Assembly (NCBI GenBank): GCA_007121555.1
Contig: SKKH01000210.1
Location: forward strand, 1-34,635
Length of the DNA: 34,635 bases
From: Gemmatimonadota bacterium
GTDB taxonomy: Bacteria; Gemmatimonadota; Gemmatimonadetes; Longimicrobiales; Gaopeijiaceae
Direction: 5' to 3'
In this document: positions 21,489-29,225 of the stretch, in pieces
Numbering within the stretch: position 1 is the first letter of the stretch
How the letters are laid out: each line of letters starts with the position of its first letter
Position numbers and translations under genes: made by a program
Notes under the pieces: generated by a model
Told to the model about the DNA's origin: nothing
What the model saw: the letters and a program-made list of their open reading frames with translations, nothing else
The model's database searches: none

Positions 21489-24203
21489 ATGCAAACGTCT
21501 CCGGGGGCCGGAAGGCCCTTCCCGCCGGCGCCCCTTCGTGACCCTCTCGGTCTGAGAAAGGGGGACCGCCATCTTCCCCGTCGGGGCAGGTCCGCCAAGC
21601 AGTGGTGGAGTTCCTGGTTTGGATGGTGCCTCGGTCTCGTAGCACTGTCAGGGCTGGCGCTGGCCGGATGCGAAGACCGAACGGTTTCTCTGACGGAGGT
21701 CGCCGAAGTGGAGATCGTGCCGGCCACTCCGGTTCTGGTGGTCGGTGACTCCCTGGCCCTCTCCGCAGTTCTCCGGGATCGGAACGGAGGCGCCCTTCCG
21801 CAGCGGGATGTGAGCTGGTCCAGCCAGGACCCATCCGTGGCCAGTGTGGCGGCAAACGGGCTCATCAGGGCAGTGGCCGAGGGAACCACCTCCATCCAGG
21901 CCTCCATCGGCTCGGTGCAGGGCGCCGTGCCCGTCTCCGTGGAGGCGCGACCCACCCTCGAAGTCGAGGAGCTGACGGTCACGTTCGAGGCGATGGACGA
22001 AGGCTCGACATCGACCCGGAAGGAGGTCGAGATCACCGGCGGGGGTGGTCGCCAGCTGACCGGCCTCACGGTCGACGTCATGCATCCACCCGGGACTGCC
22101 TCCGGGTGGCTCGAGGCGAGCCTCTCCCGCACGACGACCCCAGCCCTTCTGGAGATCGCGGTGTCGGCCGAGGGCCTCGAACCTGGGATGTACCGTGGAG
22201 AGTTGGTCCTTAGCGCCAACGAAATCGCGGATTCGCCCCTGCGCATCCAGGTGGAGTTCGAGGCTCAGCGGGCTCCTCCGACCCTGTCCGTGTCGCCCTC
22301 GGCGTTGGCCTTCCAGTCCAGTGAGGGTGTGGCCCCACCCCCGCCTGTGGCAGTTCGAATCACCGATTCCGAGGGGGGCGGCATCTCAGGATTGGAGGTC
22401 CAGGTCGGGGATGGAGACGACGAGATCGGATGGCTCGCGGCATCGCTGGTCGATGATGTCTCGCCCACCGACCTCATAGTCACCGTCGATCCGCACGGCC
22501 TGTCAGCAGGGGACTACGAGGGAGTCCTCCACATCCTCGGGGCCGGGGCCCGCAACACCCCTCTCGCGATCCCCGTCCGCTTCCTGGTGGGGGAACCGCC
22601 ATCGCGGATCGGACTGAGTCCCTCCAGGGTGGAGGTCACGGGCCCGGAGCGGGGGAGCCTGGGTTCGATCTCACCTCTCAGCGTACGGAACGACGGCGGA
22701 CGGGAGCTCACCGACCTCTCGATGGAGGTGGTGGGTGCCGGCGGAAGCTCGGCGGGTTGGCTCACGGCCTCCCTCGAGTCCACCGTGGCGCCTACCGGAG
22801 TTCGGCTGAGCGTGGATCAGAGCGGTCTGGATCCGGGCGTCTACGAGGCCGACGTCGTGGTCCGGGCGCCAGACGCGGATAATTCGCCCCAGTCCTCCCG
22901 GGTCATTCTCACGGTGGTCCCGGTCGCGTCGCCTGAGACCTCGACTCTGTCGGTCTCTCCGGAAGTGCTTCCGGCCGATGGAGAGGCCACGGCCCTCGTC
23001 GAGGTGCAGCTCAAGGACTCCCGAGGCGACCCCATGCCCGATGGGGGCGATCAGGTGGTCCTGAGCCTGGACGGCGGGGGAAGTCTGGCGCCGGTGCAGG
23101 ATCGAGGAGGTGGTCGATACACGTCGGTCCTCACGGCCCCGGAGGAGCCGGGTACGACGAGGATCACGGGCCGTGTGAACGGTGCGGTCATCTCCCAGCG
23201 GGCGACGGTGGAGTTCGAAGGGGCCCCCCCCCCACCTCCGCCTCCGCCGGGGATCGAGCTCAGCCCTTCTCGGGTGGAGGTCACGGCGCCGGAAGGAGCG
23301 ACGCTGGGGTCGATTTCTCCTCTGACGGTGGAGAGTGCGGTCGGGGATGAGCTCACCGGCCTTTCGGTGACCGTGGTCGGGGCCGGCGGAGGCTCCGGGG
23401 AGTGGCTCACGGCATCGCTTCAGTCCGCCCGGACGCCCACGGAGGTGCGGCTCAGGGTGGACCAGAGCGACCTGGATCCGGGAGTCCATGAGGCCGAGGT
23501 GGTGGTCCGGGCGCCGGATGCGGAGAACTCTCCGCAGTCGTCACGGGTGAGCCTCACCGTCGTCCCGGTCGCGTCACCGGAGACTTCCACGCTGACGGCT
23601 TCGCCTGGAGTGCTCCCGGCCGATGGAGAGGCTACGGCCCGCGTCGAGGTGCAGCTCAAGGACTCTCGAGGTGACCCCATGCCTGGTGGGGGCGATGAGG
23701 TGGTTCTGAGCCTGGAGGGCGGGGGAAGTCTGGCGCCGGTCCAGGATCAGGGGGGCGGCCGATACACTTCGGTCCTGACGGCCCCGCAGGAGCCAGGCAC
23801 GACGCGGATCACGGGCCGGGTGAATGGTCAGAGGATGTCCCAGGACGCGACGGTCCAGTTCGAGGCCGAGGGATCTCCCCCTCCCCCCGCCCAGCTGGTG
23901 GTTGCCGAGGTGGTCATGACCGGGACGGGAGGCCCGGGAGACGATCGACACCTCAGGGGCAACGTCCAGGTCGAGGATGGGCAGGGCGGTCCGGTGGCGG
24001 GAGCCGCGGTGTCGGCGCGGTTGGAGAATCGGGATACCGGCCAATCCTGGGGGTTCTCGGGCGAGACCGGGAGCCAGGGGCGCTTTCCCTTCCAGGTCAA
24101 CAACCTTCCATCTGGTTGCTATCAGCTCGAAGTAGTGACGCTGACCTTCGAAGGTTGGAGCTGGGACGGCTCGACACCGACGAACGAATACTGCAGGGAC
24201 TGA
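21489..24203 (+). CDS. Multi-domain Ig-like surface lipoprotein, paralogue 1
   Basis: The 904-residue protein has a long N-terminus, a hydrophobic segment and a lipobox (LALAGC, Cys61). A Big_2-like Ig domain follows (about 65-155; LVVGDSLALSAVL, then SSQDPSVASVAANGLI). Four ~105-residue modules share a G-W-L-x-A-S core and a GLxxGxYxxxL strand pattern, BACON-like to my eye, with Big_1/invasin-like domains after the third and fourth (LPADGEATA...GRVNG). A proline run (PPPPPPPP, about 582-590) sits between the two module pairs. The C-terminal domain (about 805-904) looks like a carboxypeptidase-regulatory fold with two Cys. No catalytic motif is seen; a surface adhesin or scaffold is inferred. 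The ATG has a weak ribosome site, so the start is uncertain. Confidence 0.75.
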   Translation: MQTSPGAGRPFPPAPLRDPLGLRKGDRHLPRRGRSAKQWWSSWFGWCLGLVALSGLALAGCEDRTVSLTEVAEVEIVPATPVLVVGDSLALSAVLRDRNGGALPQRDVSWSSQDPSVASVAANGLIRAVAEGTTSIQASIGSVQGAVPVSVEARPTLEVEELTVTFEAMDEGSTSTRKEVEITGGGGRQLTGLTVDVMHPPGTASGWLEASLSRTTTPALLEIAVSAEGLEPGMYRGELVLSANEIADSPLRIQVEFEAQRAPPTLSVSPSALAFQSSEGVAPPPPVAVRITDSEGGGISGLEVQVGDGDDEIGWLAASLVDDVSPTDLIVTVDPHGLSAGDYEGVLHILGAGARNTPLAIPVRFLVGEPPSRIGLSPSRVEVTGPERGSLGSISPLSVRNDGGRELTDLSMEVVGAGGSSAGWLTASLESTVAPTGVRLSVDQSGLDPGVYEADVVVRAPDADNSPQSSRVILTVVPVASPETSTLSVSPEVLPADGEATALVEVQLKDSRGDPMPDGGDQVVLSLDGGGSLAPVQDRGGGRYTSVLTAPEEPGTTRITGRVNGAVISQRATVEFEGAPPPPPPPPGIELSPSRVEVTAPEGATLGSISPLTVESAVGDELTGLSVTVVGAGGGSGEWLTASLQSARTPTEVRLRVDQSDLDPGVHEAEVVVRAPDAENSPQSSRVSLTVVPVASPETSTLTASPGVLPADGEATARVEVQLKDSRGDPMPGGGDEVVLSLEGGGSLAPVQDQGGGRYTSVLTAPQEPGTTRITGRVNGQRMSQDATVQFEAEGSPPPPAQLVVAEVVMTGTGGPGDDRHLRGNVQVEDGQGGPVAGAAVSARLENRDTGQSWGFSGETGSQGRFPFQVNNLPSGCYQLEVVTLTFEGWSWDGSTPTNEYCRD
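22608..23870 (+). repeat. 645-bp in-frame tandem duplication inside lipoprotein 1
   Basis: The unit starting near 22608 (module plus Big_1-like domain) recurs 645 bp downstream, starting near 23253. Anchors at this exact offset include GGTGGAGGTCACGG (22628 and 23273) and GTCCCGGTCGCGTC (22917 and 23562). The offset is 215 codons, so the frame is kept. The sister gene at 24458 has only one such unit. Confidence 0.8.
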
Positions 24204-24242
24204 AGCTCCCGATCCCCTGGTGGGCTCCGGAACCGTAGTTTT

Positions 24243-24269
24243 CTCGCCTCAGTCTTGCACTGATGCGAG
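24243..24269 (+). terminator. Hairpin between the two lipoprotein genes
   Basis: Arms CTCGC/TCAGT (24243-24253) and ACTGA/GCGAG (24259-24269) pair with a single internal mismatch around a CTTGC loop, 40 bp after the first lipoprotein stop. A T run precedes rather than follows the hairpin, so it is only a moderate candidate. Confidence 0.35.
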
Positions 24270-24408
24270 GTATGAACCGTCCCCCTTCGGCCGCCGTGCG
24301 GCCGGAATCCGTGTCGGAGTCCGCCTTGGTCGGCTCCGCAGACTCCCTCACCTTTCTGTCTCCTCCCGTCTGGACTCCAGCCGGAGCGGGGCGGGTTGTG
24401 CGGCATTA

Positions 24409-24437
24409 TTGCAGCAGTGTTGCGTATTCGCTACACT
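24409..24437 (+). promoter_or_regulatory. Candidate promoter of lipoprotein 2
   Basis: TTGCAG (24409-24414), 17-bp spacer, TACACT (24432-24437). The predicted transcript would start near 24444, just before the GTG at 24458, which supports that start over upstream ATGs. Confidence 0.45.
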
Positions 24438-24457
24438 CCGTAGGCGTATGGGCTCGG

Positions 24458-26455
24458 GTGCGGACCAGGAGCACCGCGGGCGCCGCGGGCGGGCGCCTAC
24501 CTCGACATCTCCCAAGGGCCCGTCCTCTGGTCCTCCTCCTGACCACCTTCGGGATGGCGTGGCTCGTCGCGGGCTGTGAGGACCGGACCGTCTCCGTGGT
24601 CGAGGTGGCCCAGGTCCAGGTGATGCCCGAGTCTCCTCGCCTGTGGGTGGGCGATTCTCTCGGGCTGGCCGTCATACTTCGCGCTCGGGGTGGCGAGGTC
24701 CTGCCGCATCGGGGAGTGCGTTGGACCAGCCAGGATCCGTCCATCGCCACCGTGGGCCCCAATGGGCTCGTGAGAGCCCTCAGTGCAGGAGTCACGCCCG
24801 TTCGGGCCTGGGTGGGCTCGATCGAGGGGACCGCACTGGTGACCGTGGATACCGAACCCAGGCTGGAACTCGAGGTGGAGGCCGTCTCCTTCGAATCCCG
24901 CGTCGGCACAACGTCTCCCCTCCGGAAGGAGGTGGAGCTCACGAGCGGGGGAGGGCGTCAGCTCACGGGGTTGGCTGTGGAGGTGGTGCACGAAGCCGGA
25001 GATCGGTCCGGCTGGCTCGAGGCGAGCGTGTCACGCACCTCGACGCCTTCGGTTCTGGAGGTCACGGTATCGCCCGGCGGACTGGAGCCCGGCCTCCACC
25101 GCGCGGAGGTCGTCCTCGCCCATGGGGAGAGGGCCGAGCTGCTCCGATCCCTCGCGGTCGAGCTCCTGGTTCGGGAAGAGCCTCACTTCCTCCTGGCCTC
25201 CCCTTCGGCCCTTGCCTTCCAGACCGACGAGGATGCATGTTCGCCTCCCCCGGTTGCGGTCCGCGTCAGCGAAGCGAGTGGACGCCACGTGTCTGGCCTG
25301 GAGGCCACGGTGGAGATGGGGAGCGGGTCTTCGGGATGGCTCACTGCATCGCTGGATGGCCAAGGCACGCCGACCGACCTGACGGTTACGGTTGATCCGG
25401 TTGGCCTTTCGGCGGGAGGCTACGCGGGAGTCGTGTTCGTGGTGGGAGCAGGGGCCGAGAACTCACCCCTGCGGATCCCCGTCCGCTTCGATGTAGGGGA
25501 GCCCGCTCCTCGAATCGGTTTGAGCCCCCTGACCGTGGGGGTGACGGCGCCGGAGAGAGGGGTGCTCGGGCCCCTCTCTCCCCTGCAGGTGCGAAACGAG
25601 GGAGGGCGTCGTCTTACCGACCTCTCCGTCGAGGTGGTCGGACCTGGGGAGAGTTCCGTCGAATGGCTGGTCGCAGCGCTCGAGTCCACCGAGGCGCCCA
25701 CCACGGTCCGGCTCGTGGTGGACCAGGGGAACCTGGTGCCCGGGACCTATGAGGCCGAGGTCCGGGTGCAGGCGCCTGCCGCGTCCACTTCCCCCCAGGC
25801 TGCATCGGTGCGCCTGACTCTGGTGCCGGCGGCTTCAACCGAGCGTTCGACCCTCACGGTCGAGCCTGAGCTCCTTCCGGCCGATGGCGCTTCCACGGCA
25901 CTCGTCGAAATCCAGTTGAACGACCTCCGAGGCGACCCCATCATCCAGGGAGATGGTCGGGTGACCGTGCGTCTGGAGGGTCGGGGCAGTCTGAGCGCGG
26001 TGCAGGACCATGGGCGCGGCCGGCATACGGCCATCCTCACGGCGCCGAACGAACCCGGCACCGCCCGGGTCACGGGGCGAGTGAATGGAAAGACCCTTTC
26101 GCAGGACGCTCTGGTCGAGTTCGAGGCCCTCCCGCCGCCACCCCAACTCTTCGTGACCGAGGTGATCCTGACCACTCCACCCAGCGTGGCACCCCATCCG
26201 CATCTGCGAATGGCGATGCGGGTGGAAGGTGAGGAGGGTGAGGGGGTGGAGGGGGTCCGCCTTTCTGCTCGACTGCACAACCTGACCACCGGCCAGCAAT
26301 GGGAGTACTCCGACGAGACGGACCGGGAAGGATGGGTCCACTTCCGACTCAGCCGGCACCCGGACGGGTGCTATCAGATCGAAGTGACGGAGATCTCGTT
26401 CGACGATCACGAGTGGGACGGAGTGACCCCATCCCATGAGTACTGCAAGAACTGA
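24458..26455 (+). CDS. Multi-domain Ig-like surface lipoprotein, paralogue 2
   Basis: The 665-residue paralogue of the upstream lipoprotein starts at GTG 24458. It has an Arg-rich n-region, a hydrophobic stretch (PLVLLLTTFGMAWLVAGC) and lipobox Cys40. The mature protein opens CEDRTVSVVEVAQV, nearly as in paralogue 1. Domain order is a Big_2-like Ig domain, three GWL-type modules, one Big_1-like domain and the same C-terminal domain ending HEYCKN (paralogue 1 ends NEYCRD). The second module/Big_1 unit and the proline run are absent. An in-frame ATG at 24263 exists but lies upstream of the likely promoter and within a hairpin, so the GTG is preferred. Function unknown; probably a surface adhesin or binding protein. 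Confidence 0.72.
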   Translation: MRTRSTAGAAGGRLPRHLPRARPLVLLLTTFGMAWLVAGCEDRTVSVVEVAQVQVMPESPRLWVGDSLGLAVILRARGGEVLPHRGVRWTSQDPSIATVGPNGLVRALSAGVTPVRAWVGSIEGTALVTVDTEPRLELEVEAVSFESRVGTTSPLRKEVELTSGGGRQLTGLAVEVVHEAGDRSGWLEASVSRTSTPSVLEVTVSPGGLEPGLHRAEVVLAHGERAELLRSLAVELLVREEPHFLLASPSALAFQTDEDACSPPPVAVRVSEASGRHVSGLEATVEMGSGSSGWLTASLDGQGTPTDLTVTVDPVGLSAGGYAGVVFVVGAGAENSPLRIPVRFDVGEPAPRIGLSPLTVGVTAPERGVLGPLSPLQVRNEGGRRLTDLSVEVVGPGESSVEWLVAALESTEAPTTVRLVVDQGNLVPGTYEAEVRVQAPAASTSPQAASVRLTLVPAASTERSTLTVEPELLPADGASTALVEIQLNDLRGDPIIQGDGRVTVRLEGRGSLSAVQDHGRGRHTAILTAPNEPGTARVTGRVNGKTLSQDALVEFEALPPPPQLFVTEVILTTPPSVAPHPHLRMAMRVEGEEGEGVEGVRLSARLHNLTTGQQWEYSDETDREGWVHFRLSRHPDGCYQIEVTEISFDDHEWDGVTPSHEYCKN

Positions 26456-26479
26456 CGTCAGGATGGGTTGAGGGCCTCG

Positions 26480-26527
26480 TCGATCGGGCGGGTTCGTGTT
26501 CTGATCAGCGGTTCAGGGCCCGATCGA
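26480..26527. terminator. Inverted repeat at the convergent gene ends
   Basis: TCGATCGGGC (26480-26489) and GCCCGATCGA (26518-26527) are perfect 10-bp complements. They span the stop of the short-chain dehydrogenase (26505) and lie just after the end of lipoprotein 2 (26455). The 28-nt loop is long for a classical terminator. Confidence 0.35.
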
Positions 26528-27428
26528 TCCTCTCGTCACTCCGCTCTCGAAGGAGCCGGCGCGCCTCCGGATCGTACGCCTGTTCGTGAGCCTCGCGCTC
26601 CTCGAGTTCGTGAAAGTACTGGCCGCTCTCCAGCCCCGCCTCGGTGGCAACCTGGAGTACCGAGGCGAGGCCCTGCTCGACGGAGGATTGAGGTGTGGAG
26701 CCCGTCTGGCGGACCATTTCCGTGTCCATGGCCGGAGCGGGATGGACTGCGAATGCCGCGACCCCGGTCCCCTCCAGCTCTTCCGCCAGGTCCATGGTGA
26801 AGAGGATCTGGGCCAGCTTGCTTCGGCCGTAGGCCGCCCCTCCCTGGTACCCCTCGTCCATGTCCAGGTCGGCGAAGTCGAGTGTCTGCTGGTTCCGGGA
26901 GGTGACGTTCACGATCCGGGAAGGTACGCCTCTCTCAAGGAGGGGGAGGAGCTCCCGGGTCAGGAGGTATCCGGCCAGGTAGTTGACCTGAAACCGGAGT
27001 TCGTATCCGTCCTGGGTAAGGACGCGCTCGTGGCCGGGCGAGCCGGGCCCGACACCGGCGTTGTTCACGAGTACGTCCAGGCGATCGTAGTGGGCTCGGA
27101 TCTCCTGCGCCAAAGCCGACACCTGGGCCAGCTCGCCGAAATCGGCCAGGAAGAGACGAGCCGACCCGCGACCGTCCGCTTCAATCGCGTCCACCACCTC
27201 CTGGCCCCGCTCTTCGTTGCGACCGTGCACGATGACATGGGCCCCCCACGTGCCCAGTTCCAGAGCGAGTTCCCGCCCAAGACCGTCGGTGGAGCCAGTG
27301 ATGAGTACGACCGGACGATCATCCGGAGTGACGGAGGAAAATGGCGAATGAGCCTGGGCCTCGAGGAGTGCGGGGCTCGAAACCAGAAAGCCGAGCAACA
27401 GCAGGCCCAGCCCCAGAAGCCCGTGCAT
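26505..27428 (-). CDS. Exported or membrane-anchored short-chain dehydrogenase (retinol-dehydrogenase-like)
   Basis: The 307-residue SDR has the NAD(P) motif TGSTDGLG (44-51), NNAG (122-125), catalytic Ser177 in VNVTSRNQ and the Tyr200-x3-Lys204 pair in AYGRSKLA, so it looks active. The N-terminus (MHGLLGLGLLLLGFLVSSPALLEAQA) is a signal peptide or anchor, which is unusual for a nicotinamide-dependent cytosolic family. The ATG at 27428 has AGGA 6 nt upstream. Upstream in-frame ATGs at 27545 and 27629 would only add charged, low-quality sequence before the hydrophobic segment. The substrate is unknown; the fold resembles vertebrate-type retinol dehydrogenases and protochlorophyllide-reductase-like SDRs. 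Confidence 0.85.
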   Translation of the reverse strand: MHGLLGLGLLLLGFLVSSPALLEAQAHSPFSSVTPDDRPVVLITGSTDGLGRELALELGTWGAHVIVHGRNEERGQEVVDAIEADGRGSARLFLADFGELAQVSALAQEIRAHYDRLDVLVNNAGVGPGSPGHERVLTQDGYELRFQVNYLAGYLLTRELLPLLERGVPSRIVNVTSRNQQTLDFADLDMDEGYQGGAAYGRSKLAQILFTMDLAEELEGTGVAAFAVHPAPAMDTEMVRQTGSTPQSSVEQGLASVLQVATEAGLESGQYFHELEEREAHEQAYDPEARRLLRERSDERIDRALNR

Positions 27429-27776
27429 CAGGAGTCCTGGAACCGGAACCCCTGAGGTCGGAAACCTCGAAGCCCGCAGCCTACGGAGCAGAGAACCGAT
27501 CAGGGAGAGATCGGAGCCGGGAACCTGCGAGTTGCAACGACGCATCAAGGATTCGGGGGCTAAGGTGGAAAAGGGTTCGGGACCCGCGAACGGCGAAGGA
27601 CCGATGTGAGCCCTGAGACACGACGCCAAACCAATTTCAGGACCCGATTAGAATACTGTGAGAATGAGGGGTCTCGCCAGACGGAAGCAATGTGTTTTTA
27701 TTATAGAGCGGGCGTGCTCGAAGCCGAAATCCGCTCACCCCTGGCGCGCGGCCACACCTTCTCGAGCGACCGTACC
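27429..27776. other. Gene-poor intergenic region with an AT-rich island
   Basis: No gene is convincing in this 348 bp. A short AT-rich stretch (about 27690-27706) contains a perfect TATAAT on the minus strand (27700-27705) with a poor -35. If real it would start a transcript about 270 nt upstream of the dehydrogenase. Confidence 0.35.
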
Positions 27777-27808
27777 TCAGCTATCCACCGCACCTTCTCG
27801 ATCGACCG
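27755..27808 (+). repeat. 18-bp direct repeat at the end of the HNH pseudogene
   Basis: CACCTTCTCGAGCGACCG (27755-27772) and CACCTTCTCGATCGACCG (27791-27808) differ at one base and are 36 bp apart. They straddle the HNH fragment's stop codon at 27777-27779. Confidence 0.6.
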
Positions 27809-28515
27809 CTCGTCCTGAACCAATCTCCCGCCCCTCCGGATCGAAGAACCGGACCCCCCCGTCGGGCCCTCGTCGCACCCCGAACCCGTCCTCGTGGACC
27901 CGTCGGTGATGAAACCGGCAGAGCAGGACCACGTTGTCGAGGGTGGTCTCCCCGCCATCGGCCCAGTGAACGAGGTGATGGCCCTCGGTGAACCGGAGCC
28001 CGCAGCCCGGGAACCGGCACCCCCCATCCCGAACCTGCAGCGCCTGCCGCAGCGCAGGCGGAAAGGTCCGGGTGCGCCGTCCCACATCGAGGACCGAGCC
28101 GTTGTCGCCAGTGGTGACCTTCACGACGCCCCCACCGCAGCTGAGACGCCGGGAGGTTTCAGCTGAAACCCGGGTCCCGTCCTCCAGATGGGACCGCCCA
28201 ACCTCCCCATCGGCCTGGAGGGTGCCCCGGTCCACATGGAGCCAGTGGGCGCAGGACCGGTGCCCTTCGGCCTTCCACGCCCCTCGACGTAGCCACGGCT
28301 ATGCCTTCGACGAACCGCCTACGATGGAGAGCCCCCTTACGCTCCCAACGGTGGCGCCCTGTACTTGTTCAACATCCTTCTATGGGGATGGGGCCGGAGA
28401 GGCGAAGTCTCCTCAACCCCTCCGCTTTCGACCCGGACGCTCGTCGCCCTACCGCTGACCGTACCCCGCACCTCGCCCCATACACCGCACTGGACTCCGC
28501 CACCCGAACCCCCAT
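27777..28515 (-). pseudogene. Broken DUF222/HNH endonuclease gene
   Basis: Two pieces of one gene are visible on the minus strand. From an ATG at 28515 (AGGGG just upstream) the reading MGVRVAESSAVYGARCGVR looks like the N-terminus of DUF222-HNH proteins, but it degrades by about 28400. From about 28265 to 27777 the C-terminal part is intact: HVDRGTLQADGEVGRS, VSAETSRRLSC, then the HNH core CRFPGCG, EGHHLVHWADGG, LCRFHHRRVHEDGF. Most of the central DUF222 region is missing, and dispersed repeat copy B occupies the junction. The HNH catalytic His and Asn residues persist. A GTG at 28235 could still start a 152-residue HNH-only product, but that is speculative. Confidence 0.7.
28283..28395 (+). 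repeat. Dispersed ~110-bp repeat, copy B
   Basis: Aligns with 22-133 (copy A) at roughly 70 percent by eye, including GCTATGCCT, GAACCGCCT against GAGCCGCCT, the shared GCTCCCAACGG, and CCTTCTA near the end. It lies exactly at the junction between the two surviving parts of the HNH pseudogene, consistent with insertion or with a deletion formed at the repeat. Confidence 0.6.
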
Positions 28516-29175
28516 GACACCCCTACCAAGTGCAAGACATACAATGACTTGTACAAATATCACGAGGGGGTTTTCGGCCTCGAGAATCGCCGCAGGAGGA
28601 GAAAAGCGGACCTCGGAGGTCTCAGGGGTGAGGGGTGGTCCAGCCAGGACCCCACAGCGGGCACGGAGGGGGATCCAGAGCCGCGCCAGCGACCCATCCC
28701 GGCCCTCACCCCCCTTGTCCGAAGCGGGTTCAGCATCCGTCATGCCATGTCGGGCTCGGGGTGCCTCGGATGTTCGGAGCCCATCCGGGCCGGACACGCG
28801 TGGAGAATCAACGCGCCCGCCCTACGGGTGAGGCATGAGAATGCGTTACAGGTGGAACGTGCCACACAGCACTCATTGATCGTGGATGAGAACGACCGGG
28901 GGGGCGACCGCATCTGAGGCGCCCAGATACTCCCGGTCCGTAAGCCGGCGTCTCTGGGCGAAGGCTCCGAACCCGATCCAGCCTGATCGAACCAGCGACC
29001 GCCCGTCCGGTCCGATCTTCCTCTCATTCCACGGAGAGCCGGGAAGAGTCGACGTCATCCCGGAATCGAAGGCCGGCCCCCACGCGGCGGTCGCTCCTGT
29101 TCTTCAACAGCCTCTTAGAGTCTACGCCGAAACCTTCCAGGAATACGAGGACCACGGAGACATCGTCCAAGGGCA
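28516..29175. other. Non-coding, decayed intergenic region
   Basis: About 660 bp with no credible gene on either strand; open frames here have no recognisable motif. It contains an AT-rich patch near 28530-28565 with a TTGTACAA palindrome, possibly the old promoter of the HNH gene. It also contains an inverted repeat CGCCCAGA/TCTGGGCG (28920-28927 and 28953-28960), and repeat copy C near its right edge. It looks like an accessory-element graveyard. Confidence 0.5.
29085..29118 (+). repeat. Dispersed repeat, copy C (core only)
   Basis: The 26 bp at 29087-29112 are identical to 89-114 of copy A, including GCTCCTGTTCTTCAACAGCC. Flanks do not match beyond a few bases, so only the core survives. 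It lies about 60 bp beyond the SusCD terminator. Confidence 0.7.
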
Positions 29176-29215
29176 GGGACGGCTGCGACACCCACCGGGG
29201 CCCCGCAGCCGTCCC
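29176..29215 (-). terminator. Hairpin terminator of the susCD operon
   Basis: GGGACGGCTGCG (29176-29187) and CGCAGCCGTCCC (29204-29215) form a perfect 12-bp stem with a 16-nt loop, starting 10 bp downstream of the susD-like stop. There is no T tract. Confidence 0.65.
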
Positions 29216-29225
29216 ACCCCACCAT

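Noticed and set aside
24263-24457. ATG start of lipoprotein 2 at 24263
   Set aside because: It sits in a hairpin after lipoprotein 1 and upstream of the better promoter candidate, and it would put about 100 residues before the lipobox Cys.
28549-28917. 122-codon plus-strand frame with a CxxC
   Set aside because: No ribosome site, no family motif and odd composition; the region looks non-coding and decayed.
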